Assembly (NCBI GenBank): GCA_003762615.1
Contig: RIAZ01000003.1
Coordinates: 1 to 64,000 of the forward strand
Origin: Muribaculaceae bacterium Isolate-037 (Harlan)
GTDB lineage: Bacteria; Bacteroidota; Bacteroidia; Bacteroidales; Muribaculaceae
Direction: 5' to 3'
Length of the DNA: 64,000 nucleotides
Shown here piece after piece: positions 37,576 to 45,573 of this stretch (within the stretch, counting starts at the first letter, position 1; the number at the start of each line of letters is the position of its first letter). The notes beneath the pieces were generated by a model, which was given only the letters and a program-made list of their open reading frames with translations, was not told the origin of the DNA and ran no database searches. The translations under genes were made by a program, and so were the position numbers.

Positions 37576-38673
37576 ATGAACAGATTTCTTATAGCCGTCG
37601 CAGCAATATCCATCATGGCTGCCGGCTGTGGCAGAAAGGCAAAGTCAGAAGTTGCCGACGAACAGACAATATCCACTCCGGCTGAGATGCTCAAAGAGCG
37701 TCTCGCCGCCGGAGTCGCCGACAGCATAGTGATGTTCGGTCATCATGACGATCCGGTGTATGGTCATTCATGGAAATGGGAAGGCACCTCCGACGTTGTG
37801 ACAGTCACCGGTGCATATCCCACCGTAATGAGCTGGGACCTTGGTGCGCTTGAACTCGGCAAATCCGCCAATCTCGACGGTGTGCCGTTTGACACAATGA
37901 GGAAAGAAGTAGTTGCTCAGGCGGCTCGCGGAGGCGTCAACACTTTCAGCTGGCACCTCTATCACCCACTCACCGGAGCCGACAGCTGGACCACAACCGA
38001 CTCGCTTGCCGTCAGCAAGATGGTAAACACCCCCGATGGAAAGGCTGCCTACGAGAAACAGCTCGACATGCTCGCAGATTTCTTCCTCTCCCTGAAAGAT
38101 GGCGACGGCCAAAGGATAGGCGTGATATTCCGCCCCTGGCATGAGCACACCGGAAGCTGGTTCTGGTGGGGCACCGGCAACTGCACTGCCGACGACTATA
38201 AGTCACTCTGGAAAATAATGCGTGAGAAGTTTGATGCAAAGGGTGTCGACAACGTGGTCTGGGCTTATTCTCCCGACCGGTGCTCCTCTGCCGAACAATA
38301 CATGGCTCGCTATCCGGGAGATGAATATGTAGATATCCTCGGAGCCGACGTATATCATTTCAACGGAGCAGAAGGGACCGATACCTATCGCAATGATGCC
38401 GGCAACACTCTCAGCATAGCCTGTGAGGAGGCTGAACGACGCGGTAAGATCGCCGCCTTCACAGAGACCGGATGCGAGTCGGTCGTAATCGACGACTGGT
38501 ACACCTCCGTACTGCTCCCGATCCTGAAATCATACCCCGTGGCATACGTCACGGTATGGAGAAACGCCCACGACAAACCGCAGCATTTCTACACCCCCTA
38601 TCCGGGACATCCGGCTGAGGCTGATTTCAAGAAATTCGCATCTGACCCTTCAGTTAAATTCATAAAACAATAA
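37576..38673 (+). CDS. Beta-mannanase, GH26, lipoprotein
   Basis: The 365-residue lipoprotein (lipobox ending AAGC at residue 18) is a compact GH26 enzyme with acid/base Glu190 in [17 protein letters not shown] and nucleophile Glu297 in AAFTETGCE. It lacks the Ig-like domain of its neighbour and resembles the Bacteroides enzymes that act on manno-oligosaccharides next to mannosylglucose phosphorylase. It may therefore work in the periplasm, releasing mannobiose. Product specificity cannot be read from sequence alone. The GH130 gene follows after 29 nt. Confidence 0.93.
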   Translation: MNRFLIAVAAISIMAAGCGRKAKSEVADEQTISTPAEMLKERLAAGVADSIVMFGHHDDPVYGHSWKWEGTSDVVTVTGAYPTVMSWDLGALELGKSANLDGVPFDTMRKEVVAQAARGGVNTFSWHLYHPLTGADSWTTTDSLAVSKMVNTPDGKAAYEKQLDMLADFFLSLKDGDGQRIGVIFRPWHEHTGSWFWWGTGNCTADDYKSLWKIMREKFDAKGVDNVVWAYSPDRCSSAEQYMARYPGDEYVDILGADVYHFNGAEGTDTYRNDAGNTLSIACEEAERRGKIAAFTETGCESVVIDDWYTSVLLPILKSYPVAYVTVWRNAHDKPQHFYTPYPGHPAEADFKKFASDPSVKFIKQ

Positions 38674-38702
38674 TCTATTCACCCTCTTCACAACAACAGA
38701 CA

Positions 38703-39869
38703 ATGGATATCTTCAACATAAGAAAAAATCTGGTCCTTTCAAACTACGAGACACTCATCACACGCCACAACATACCCATTGACGGCAACGGAGTCTACAC
38801 ACGCTATGCACATCCCGTGGTGACTGCCGAGATGGTACCCCCATTCTGGAAATATGACTTCAATCCGGAGACCAACCCCTATTTCATGGAGCGTATCGGC
38901 ATAAACGCCACCCTCAACTCCGGTGCAATCAAATGGAAGGATAAATATGTACTTGTGGTGCGTGTGGAAGGGAACGACCGTAAATCCTTCTTCGCAATTG
39001 CGGAGAGTCCGAACGGTATCGACAATTTCGTGTTCCGCGACCACCCCATCACAATGCCGGAGGATGAGATTCCCGGCACCAACGTCTACGACATGCGACT
39101 CACCGCCCATGAGGATGGCTACATCTATGGCATCTTCTGTGTAGAACGTCATGACGACAGCTGTCCCGGCGACCTTTCCGCTGCAACAGCCTGTGCAGGC
39201 ATCGCACGCACGAAAGATCTTGAGAACTGGGAACGTCTCCCCGACCTCAAATGCAAGAGCCAGCAGCGCAATGTGGTGCTTCATCCCGAATTTGTAAATG
39301 GCAAGTATGCACTCTACACCCGTCCGCAGGATGGCTTCATCGACACAGGCAGTGGCGGCGGTATCGGCTGGGCACTCATTGACGACATTACAAATGCCGT
39401 TGTCGGCGAGGAGATAATCATCGACGAACGCCATTACCACACCATCAAGGAGGTGAAGAATGGTGAAGGTCCCGCTCCCATCAAGACACCCAAAGGATGG
39501 CTTCACCTTGCCCACGGTGTGAGAGCCTGTGCATCCGGTCTCAGATACGTGCTCTATATGTATATGACCTCGCTTGAAGAACCATGGAAACGTATCGCAG
39601 CCCCCGGCGGATACTTCATGGCTCCCGTAGGTGAGGAATATATGGGCGATGTGATGAACGTGCTTTTCGCCAACGGATGGATTGCCGACGAAGATGGAAC
39701 CGTATTCATCTATTACGCATCGTCCGACACCCGTATGCACGTGGCAACCTCCACCATCGACCAGCTCGTCGACTACTGCCTCAACACTCCGGAAGACGGA
39801 CTGACCACCGGCGAATCTGTAAAGACCCTCAACCGACTCATCGACGCTAACCTCGCGTTGAAGGATTGA
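38703..39869 (+). CDS. 4-O-beta-D-mannosyl-D-glucose phosphorylase, GH130
   Basis: The 388-residue cytoplasmic protein (no signal peptide) converts mannosyl-1,4-glucose and phosphate to mannose 1-phosphate and glucose. Features are [33 protein letters not shown], the segment [24 protein letters not shown] with the catalytic Asp, and [19 protein letters not shown]. Its length and its place before a GPH symporter and an AGE-family epimerase match the mannan gene order described in Bacteroides fragilis. This supports GH130 subfamily 1. Confidence 0.94.
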   Translation: MDIFNIRKNLVLSNYETLITRHNIPIDGNGVYTRYAHPVVTAEMVPPFWKYDFNPETNPYFMERIGINATLNSGAIKWKDKYVLVVRVEGNDRKSFFAIAESPNGIDNFVFRDHPITMPEDEIPGTNVYDMRLTAHEDGYIYGIFCVERHDDSCPGDLSAATACAGIARTKDLENWERLPDLKCKSQQRNVVLHPEFVNGKYALYTRPQDGFIDTGSGGGIGWALIDDITNAVVGEEIIIDERHYHTIKEVKNGEGPAPIKTPKGWLHLAHGVRACASGLRYVLYMYMTSLEEPWKRIAAPGGYFMAPVGEEYMGDVMNVLFANGWIADEDGTVFIYYASSDTRMHVATSTIDQLVDYCLNTPEDGLTTGESVKTLNRLIDANLALKD

Positions 39870-39911
39870 TGGTTTATGGTTTAAAGTTTAAGGTTTAAGG
39901 ATTAAGGTTTA
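39870..39911. repeat. 7-nt tandem repeat x6 (TGGTTTA/AGGTTTA)
   Basis: Directly after the TGA stop of the phosphorylase gene, six 7-nt units run in phase: TGGTTTA, TGGTTTA, AAGTTTA, AGGTTTA, AGGATTA, AGGTTTA. The same units form the arms of the elements at 3903-4062 and 60660-60826, but here no hairpin ends are seen. The tract ends 7 nt before the symporter start codon. Confidence 0.8.
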
Positions 39912-39918
39912 AATCGCC

Positions 39919-41346
39919 ATGGCTAATCTTTCTCGAAAAATCGGTTACGGCTTCGGCGACATGGCGTCGTCGATGTTCTGGAAAATATTCAGTTACTACC
40001 TGCCGTTCTTCTATTCCAACATATTCGGGCTGTCGCTGATCGATGCCGGAGTGCTCGTGATGGTCACAAGAATATGGGATGCCGTCTCGGATCCGGTGAT
40101 GGGAGTGGTGGCTGACCGCACCGACACACGCATGGGTAAATACAGACCATACCTGCTATGGTTTGCCGCACCCTTTGCAATCTGCGGCATACTGCTGTTC
40201 ACCACTCCCGATTTCTCCTACGCCGGGAAGCTGATATGGGCGTATGTCACCTACGTGCTCATGATGACCGTCTATACCGGCATAAACGTGCCTTACGGCG
40301 CGATGCTCGGGGTGGTCACTGATAATCCCGAAGAGAAGACCATCTTCTCCTCCTTCCGTATGCTCTTCGCCTACGCCGGTTCTTTCATAGCCTTGGCTTC
40401 ATGGGAGCCTCTATGCTCCATGTTTGAGCGCAGTTTCGGAATGTCGATGTCTACAAGCTGGCAGATGGCGATGGTGGTGATTGCCGCCGCATGCCTCGTG
40501 CTCTTCATCGTCTGCTTCTCTATGACGCGAGAGGTGGTGAAGACAAAGAGCGTAGTCAGCATTGGCAACGACTTCAAGGCTCTTCTCAAAAACCATCCTT
40601 GGTGGATACTCATTGCCGCTGCACTCTGCTTCAATCTCTTCAATACGGTCAGAGGTGCAACTGTAGCCTATTTCTTTGCCGATGTAATCGGTGCGGACGC
40701 CAATATGTGGTTCTTCGGGCTCTCGATACTCTTCTATTCCGGTCTATTCCTTAGCATCGGAGAGATCGCCAACATGGCAGGTGTCGCACTTGCAGTGCCC
40801 ATCGTGTCGAGATTAGGGAAAAAGAACACGTTCCTTCTTGTCAACGTGCTGCTCGCCATACTCAGCGTGGGCTTCTTCTTCCTACCCGTCACCTCATTCG
40901 GATTCTTCCTCATGCTGGTATGTCAGATCCTCATCTCCATACTGACAGGCATAATGTCGCCGCTGGTATGGGCGATGTATGCCGACGTGGCAGACTATTC
41001 CGAACACCGCTTCCACACCGCCTCCACCGGACTCATCTTCAGTTCCTCATCAATGGCGCAGAAATTCGGTGGCGCAATCGGTGGTGCGGCAGTGCTGTGG
41101 CTCCTCAGTGCGTTCGGTTACGTGGCATCGGCTGACGCATCCGTGGCTCAGCCTGAAGCTGCAGTAAACTGCCTGTGGGCACTCATGAGCTTCATACCCG
41201 CAGCCGTGGCAGTATTGGCATTCGTGGCAATGTATTTCTATCCGCTCACAACCGGCAAGGTGAAATCGATAGCCGACGACCTGCGCATCCGCCGCAATAA
41301 CCCTGCTGCTGACGAGGCTGCGAACTTCAACGAAATCAACGCCTGA
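39919..41346 (+). CDS. GPH-family sugar:cation symporter
   Basis: The 475-residue membrane protein has about 12 hydrophobic helices and the GPH (glycoside-pentoside-hexuronide) signatures KIGYGFGDMASSMFWKIFSYYLPFFY, RIWDAVSDPVMGVVADRTDTRMGKYRPYLLW and AMYADVADYSEHRFHTASTGLIFS. It would import mannobiose or mannosylglucose across the inner membrane. It lies between the GH130 and epimerase genes, with only 5 nt to the epimerase. Confidence 0.93.
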   Translation: MANLSRKIGYGFGDMASSMFWKIFSYYLPFFYSNIFGLSLIDAGVLVMVTRIWDAVSDPVMGVVADRTDTRMGKYRPYLLWFAAPFAICGILLFTTPDFSYAGKLIWAYVTYVLMMTVYTGINVPYGAMLGVVTDNPEEKTIFSSFRMLFAYAGSFIALASWEPLCSMFERSFGMSMSTSWQMAMVVIAAACLVLFIVCFSMTREVVKTKSVVSIGNDFKALLKNHPWWILIAAALCFNLFNTVRGATVAYFFADVIGADANMWFFGLSILFYSGLFLSIGEIANMAGVALAVPIVSRLGKKNTFLLVNVLLAILSVGFFFLPVTSFGFFLMLVCQILISILTGIMSPLVWAMYADVADYSEHRFHTASTGLIFSSSSMAQKFGGAIGGAAVLWLLSAFGYVASADASVAQPEAAVNCLWALMSFIPAAVAVLAFVAMYFYPLTTGKVKSIADDLRIRRNNPAADEAANFNEINA

Positions 41347-41351
41347 AAATA

Positions 41352-42578
41352 ATGGATAATTCAGTTATAAAAAAGTTGTCGGAAGAACTTGCCGACAATC
41401 TCAACAACAATATACTCCCCTACTGGCTCCGGTTGGAAGATCCGGCAGGGGGGTACTTCGGCAGAAAGGATTCTTCCGAGACCCTTCATCCGGAGGAACC
41501 GCGCGGATGTATCCTCAACGCCCGCATCCTCTGGACCTTCGCGGCGGCCGCCCGTGCCACCGGAAATCAGGAGTATGCTGACGCTGCCCGGCGGCAATTC
41601 GCTTGGTTCACCAAGCATTTCATTGATCCGGAATACGGCGGATGCTACTGGTCGGTTAACGCCGACGATACGCCGCTCGATACCAAGAAACAGTTCTATG
41701 CTATAGCTTTCTCAATATATGCCCTCAGCGAATACTACATGCTGACAAAGGATGAAAAAGCTCTCAACACGGCAATCGACCTGTTTCACATCATCGAGAC
41801 ACACAGCCGCGACCATAACGGTGAAGGATATTTTGAAGCCACTACACGCGACTGGCAACCTATCGGCGACATGCGTCTGAGCGACAAGGATCTGAACTCC
41901 TCCAAGACGATGAACACTCATCTCCATATCCTTGAAGGCTACACCAACCTGTTGCGCGTGTGGAGAACGGATGAATCCATTGAAGCGACCGCATCCTTGC
42001 TCCGTCTTTTCAACGACACAATCGTGGATAAGGACAGTAACCACATGGGACTCTTCTTTGACGACAACATGCAGCGCGTGGATCATGCCATCTCCTACGG
42101 TCACGACATAGAAGCATCATGGCTCATGCTGGAAGCAGCCGAAGTGATCGGCAACAAGGCTCTGTATGAAGAGACAAAAGAGGTGACACGCAAGCTGGCA
42201 CTCGCCGCCCTCGAAGGATTGCAGCCGGACGGTTCACTCATCTATGAGCGGCACGAAGACGGCAGACTTGATTCCGAACGCCATTGGTGGGTACAGGCAG
42301 AAAACATCGTCGGACTGACCTACCTCGCACGTTACCACGATATGCCGGAAGCCCTCGACAAGGCACTCCGCTGCTGGGACTACGTGAAAGCCAACATCGT
42401 CGACACAGAGAACGGCGAATGGTGGTGGAGTCGTCTCCCCGACGGCACCATTAACCGCCGCGAAGACAAAGCCGGCTTCTGGAAATGCCCCTACCACAAC
42501 TCCCGCATGTGCCTCGAGACCCTCCGCCAACTTCCCAACATCAAGATACATCATGCACACCATGCGATTACATCATGA
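41352..42578 (+). CDS. Cellobiose/mannobiose 2-epimerase (AGE family)
   Basis: The 408-residue cytoplasmic enzyme epimerises the reducing-end sugar of beta-1,4-disaccharides; with mannobiose it yields mannosylglucose, the substrate of the GH130 phosphorylase. It shows RGCILNARILWTFAAAAR, YAIAFSIYALSEYY, MNTHLHILEGYTNLLRVW, ISYGHDIEASWLMLEAA and RHWWVQAENIVGLTYL, with the conserved histidines expected of the alpha6/alpha6 barrel. The final residues IHHAHHAITS and the stop codon are written by the TGATGT-type repeat downstream, so the tail is probably an addition. Confidence 0.93.
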   Translation: MDNSVIKKLSEELADNLNNNILPYWLRLEDPAGGYFGRKDSSETLHPEEPRGCILNARILWTFAAAARATGNQEYADAARRQFAWFTKHFIDPEYGGCYWSVNADDTPLDTKKQFYAIAFSIYALSEYYMLTKDEKALNTAIDLFHIIETHSRDHNGEGYFEATTRDWQPIGDMRLSDKDLNSSKTMNTHLHILEGYTNLLRVWRTDESIEATASLLRLFNDTIVDKDSNHMGLFFDDNMQRVDHAISYGHDIEASWLMLEAAEVIGNKALYEETKEVTRKLALAALEGLQPDGSLIYERHEDGRLDSERHWWVQAENIVGLTYLARYHDMPEALDKALRCWDYVKANIVDTENGEWWWSRLPDGTINRREDKAGFWKCPYHNSRMCLETLRQLPNIKIHHAHHAITS

Positions 42579-42701
42579 TATATCATGTCCATCATGATAC
42601 ATCATGCGATAACATCATGATACATCAAGCACATCATGTTAATACATCATGCACATAATACATCTGTGCATAATGTAAAAACATGATGTGCTTGATGTAT
42701 C
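42544..42701. repeat. TGATGT palindromic element, copy 2, with ACATCATG array
   Basis: The core at 42619-42701 has perfect 22-bp inverted ends (42619-42640 and 42680-42701) and an inner TACATCATGCACA/TGTGCATAATGTA stem. It is preceded by about 75 bp of irregular ACATCATGA/ACATCATGC units from 42544. The array overlaps the last 12 codons of the epimerase gene. Confidence 0.8.
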
Positions 42702-42740
42702 TTGATGTAACATATTTCCTATCCCAATCGTTATATTGTC

Positions 42741-43523
42741 ATGAGACTACGTGAAGAGAAATTATGCCGTTACATAACGCCTTTGCGCGAGGGAGGATCG
42801 CTGCCGGCGTTGGCGGAAGCTGAAGATGGCTTCAAATATGTTGTCAAATTCCGTGGCGCCGGTCACGGTACAAAAGCCCTTATCGCCGAACTGATCGGCG
42901 GTATGGTGGCACATGCACTCGGATTCAATGTGCCCGAACTCGTATTCCTCGACCTTGACCAAAAATTCGGTATCACCGAAGGCGACGAAGAGATCCAGGA
43001 TCTGCTTAAAGGGAGTGTCGGCAGAAATATCGGTCTGCATTTCCTTTCCGGAGCCTTCACCTTCGATGCTTCGGTCAATGACATCGATCCGGCTACAGCC
43101 GCCAAGATTGTCTGGCTCGACGCCTTCCTGACAAACGTGGACCGCACCACTCTCAACACCAATATGCTCGTATGGGACCGCAAACTGTGGCTCATTGATC
43201 ATGGAGCCTCACTGATGTTTCATCACGCATGGAGTGATCCGATGAAGGCAGCCCTCTCCCCCTTCCCCTACATCAAGAACCACGCGTTGCTTCGCAAGGC
43301 ATCAAGTATCGTGGAGATCGACAAACTGATGCGCCAGAAAATCACACCCCGCACCCTCTCCCATATTATAGACCTGATTCCCGACGAATGGCTTCACAGA
43401 GAGGGGGAAGATCTTACCCCTAACCAGATACGCGACAGCTATAAGCTATTCCTGACAGAAAGATTAAAAAATTCCATTATTTTTGCACAATATGCAGACG
43501 ACACAAGAAAATCACTTGTATGA
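42741..43523 (+). CDS. HipA-like kinase domain protein
   Basis: The 260-residue protein resembles the short HipA-like family (HipA_2). It has KYVVKFRGAGHGTKALIAELIGGMVAHALGFNVPELVFLDL at the N-terminal lobe, the catalytic Asp134 in LTNVDRTTLNTNML and the metal-binding Asp153 in LWLIDHGASLMF. These retained residues suggest an active kinase. HipA of E. coli phosphorylates glutamyl-tRNA synthetase, but the target here is unknown. No HipB-like repressor lies next to it; instead it overlaps a DUF3037 gene by 32 nt, so the two are translationally linked. A palindromic repeat element precedes it. Confidence 0.85.
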   Translation: MRLREEKLCRYITPLREGGSLPALAEAEDGFKYVVKFRGAGHGTKALIAELIGGMVAHALGFNVPELVFLDLDQKFGITEGDEEIQDLLKGSVGRNIGLHFLSGAFTFDASVNDIDPATAAKIVWLDAFLTNVDRTTLNTNMLVWDRKLWLIDHGASLMFHHAWSDPMKAALSPFPYIKNHALLRKASSIVEIDKLMRQKITPRTLSHIIDLIPDEWLHREGEDLTPNQIRDSYKLFLTERLKNSIIFAQYADDTRKSLV

Positions 43524-43884
43524 ATACGCGGTGATCCGTTATCTACCACGTGTGGAGCGCGATGAGTTTATCAATATCGGGCTTATCATGATGTGCAAAC
43601 GGCAACGATGGATAAAGGTACACCTTTCAGTCGACGAATCGCGTCTCACGGCATTCCGTTCACCCTTCAGCAAGGAAGAGGTGATGCGGCAGGCAAATTT
43701 TTTCAAAGCCGTAGCCGACGGCACAACAGAGTCAGGCACCATGAAAGACCTTCCTGTAGAGGAACGCTTCCGATGGCTCACAGCCGTAAAGAGCTCCTGC
43801 CTTCAGACCTCCCGTCCCCATCCCGGCATCACCAATGATCTCGACAACAAATTCACCACCCTCTTCGAAGAATACGTCCTCTGA
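43492..43884 (+). CDS. DUF3037 protein, partner of the HipA-like kinase
   Basis: About 130 residues: LYEYAVIRYLPRVERDEFINIGLIMMCKRQRWIKVHL is the DUF3037 hallmark. The ATG at 43492 is preferred to the TTG at 43483; it lies inside the 3' end of the HipA-like gene in another frame. DUF3037 genes commonly lie next to HipA-like genes, but their role is not known; a regulator or antitoxin-like partner is inference. A palindromic repeat element follows. Confidence 0.87.
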   Translation: MQTTQENHLYEYAVIRYLPRVERDEFINIGLIMMCKRQRWIKVHLSVDESRLTAFRSPFSKEEVMRQANFFKAVADGTTESGTMKDLPVEERFRWLTAVKSSCLQTSRPHPGITNDLDNKFTTLFEEYVL

Positions 43885-43897
43885 TAGCAACTCTCCC

Positions 43898-44010
43898 AGA
43901 TACATCATGCACATCACGATACATCATGATACATCATGCACATCATGCTAATACATCATGCACAATCATAGTCCTTTGTGCTTGATGTCAGAACATGATG
44001 TGCTTGATGT
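43898..44010. repeat. TGATGT palindromic element, copy 3
   Basis: GATACATCATGCACATCA(T/C)G occurs twice at the left (43898-43918 and 43928-43947) and CATGATGTGCTTGATGT at 43994-44010 closes the right. The inner CATCATGCACAA/TTGTGCTTGATG stem is imperfect. It separates the convergent DUF3037 and serpin genes and could terminate both. Confidence 0.75.
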
Positions 44011-44019
44011 TTGCAAGTA

Positions 44020-45282
44020 CTAAATATCTGTGATTCTTCCAGAGAACACACATGCTTGTGTGCTAATCTCCATCAGGAAGAAATAGAAAGGACGATCTAC
44101 GGAGACAGAATATGTCCCACCCGTAATTATAGGAGCTGAGTCAACAATAGAGCCTGATGTGGCTGCAGCTGCTTTGGCACCCTTCTCATCAATCATTAAG
44201 GCTGCGCCTTGATGGTATTTGACAAATCCATTTTGGGGTCCATTTTCAAACATATCCAATGCCAATAGTCCAACAGTTTTTGAAAGACCACCTTCATTAA
44301 GAATATCATCAAGTTTCAAGTTGGTATCTACTTTAAACCTTGGCAGATCAACGGCAAGATTACATGCCACAGCATTACTTCTTAGGTCATTAAGCAACTC
44401 GGTAGAAAGCATATTATTTGCTTCTTCAATCGACATGTTTTCATTAGGAAGCACTACCATCAAGGAATATGCAGAATTTCCGAAAGGAAGATAGAAGAGT
44501 TCAAAATTATCATCTTTGTAATAGTCGCGAACTGAATGGTCAGCATGCATCATGTCAACATCATTAGTCCCTTTTGTTCCGTGGAACGGTTTACTTGTAG
44601 TATTCTTTTCTGAAAAGGTACCCTCTTTCCACAGACCTTTGAAATATGCCGCATTTAGAATTATAGCCAATGTGTTTGGTTCTATCTTATCAACCATTTT
44701 CGAGATAACACCGTTGGTTTGTTTAGCACACCAATTGTCAATGATTTTAGATTCCTTCTCAATATTTCCCACAAAATCAAGATAATTTATCTCAGCGTTA
44801 TATCGATTTGAAAGTAGCGAGGAGTAGTCGGTCAGCAACTTATAATTGTTGTTTACCCATGCTGAGTTTGCCAATTTCACTTCTGTCTGGTTATCAATCT
44901 TCGGAAGTTTGGTCAACATGGTCGATGCAAAAGAATTTAACGCATCAACATCATTTGTGCCGAGATAATCGCTTATCTCTTGCCTGACATCTTCCTCCAC
45001 GCCGTTGGCGATCATAGATAATACCATAGATGCAGAGAGTGGAGACACAATGAAATTACCGGATAAATCAGACTCGTTGTCAACATATTTGGCTGCATCC
45101 GTCGTGAAGTTGACATAAAAGTCTTTAAGACTATTTGCTGCGGCACGTGTCGAACCATTCAATTCTATATCTACACGATCATTCGGAAGTACAATCTCAT
45201 TATCCTCTGTGGAAGAACAAGAGGTGGATAACATGAGACAAGTCATTATCATACCTGTCCCAACAAAATTCGATACTTTCAT
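44020..45282 (-). CDS. Serpin-family protease inhibitor, lipoprotein
   Basis: The 420-residue lipoprotein (lipobox ending STSC at residue 22) has the full serpin fold: FIVSPLSASMVLSMIANGVEEDVRQEI, LANSAWVNNNY, ILNAAYFKGLWKEGTF, LPFGNSAYSLMVVLPNE and DRPFYFFLMEISTQACVFSGRI. The reactive-centre loop hinge EKGAKAAAATSGS has the small residues needed for loop insertion, so it is probably inhibitory. Counting from the hinge places P1-P1' near Ser-Ala in SIVDSAPII. It would be surface or periplasmic, and a role against host or competitor serine proteases is inference. It lies convergent to the HipA/DUF3037 pair. Confidence 0.93.
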   Translation of the reverse strand: MKVSNFVGTGMIMTCLMLSTSCSSTEDNEIVLPNDRVDIELNGSTRAAANSLKDFYVNFTTDAAKYVDNESDLSGNFIVSPLSASMVLSMIANGVEEDVRQEISDYLGTNDVDALNSFASTMLTKLPKIDNQTEVKLANSAWVNNNYKLLTDYSSLLSNRYNAEINYLDFVGNIEKESKIIDNWCAKQTNGVISKMVDKIEPNTLAIILNAAYFKGLWKEGTFSEKNTTSKPFHGTKGTNDVDMMHADHSVRDYYKDDNFELFYLPFGNSAYSLMVVLPNENMSIEEANNMLSTELLNDLRSNAVACNLAVDLPRFKVDTNLKLDDILNEGGLSKTVGLLALDMFENGPQNGFVKYHQGAALMIDEKGAKAAAATSGSIVDSAPIITGGTYSVSVDRPFYFFLMEISTQACVFSGRITDI

Positions 45283-45365
45283 AATAATATAGTTGTTAAA
45301 AGTTTATTTTATATCATCTCTTGTAAAAATTATATTCTAAATTTAATTAGTTATGATGATATCGG

Positions 45366-45397
45366 CAAATTACGGCACTTTTTCATATAATGCCAAA
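45366..45397 (-). promoter_or_regulatory. Possible serpin promoter
   Basis: On the minus strand TTTG (complement at 45394-45397) lies 21 nt before TAATTTG (complement at 45366-45372), one base shorter than the -7 consensus. The leader would be about 80 nt. Confidence 0.5.
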
Positions 45398-45443
45398 TAA
45401 TTTCCCAAAAATCATTTGGTTTTGCCCCAACAAGATATACTGG

Positions 45444-45505
45444 TAATCAGCCTGTTATAAAGAAACCAAATTTTAAGATTTGGTTTCTTTATAACAGGCT
45501 GATTA
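45444..45505. terminator. 28-bp perfect hairpin between TPR regulator and serpin
   Basis: Bases 45444-45471 are perfectly complementary to 45478-45505 around the loop TTTAAG. This is the longest perfect stem that I found in the window. It lies 69 nt past the stop of the minus-strand TPR gene. There is no T-run after it, so it may be a terminator, an mRNA 3'-end stabiliser or a mobile palindrome. Confidence 0.65.
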
Positions 45506-45573
45506 TCAAATATGGGAAAATATCAAAAACCAAATTATAAATCAAAATTTTGTATAAGCATTCCCTTGAATGC

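Noticed and set aside
38739..39740. 333-codon frame antisense to the GH130 gene
   Set aside because: It is a shadow of a GC-biased codon pattern; the opposite strand encodes a complete GH130 enzyme with catalytic motifs.
39870..39911. Resemblance of the AGGTTTA array to plant-type telomere repeats
   Set aside because: Only six degenerate units in the middle of a bacterial operon; the similarity is coincidental.
42544..44010. Possible CRISPR array from repeated ACATCATG units
   Set aside because: Units are short, irregular, palindromic and without unique spacers of constant length; no cas genes are present.
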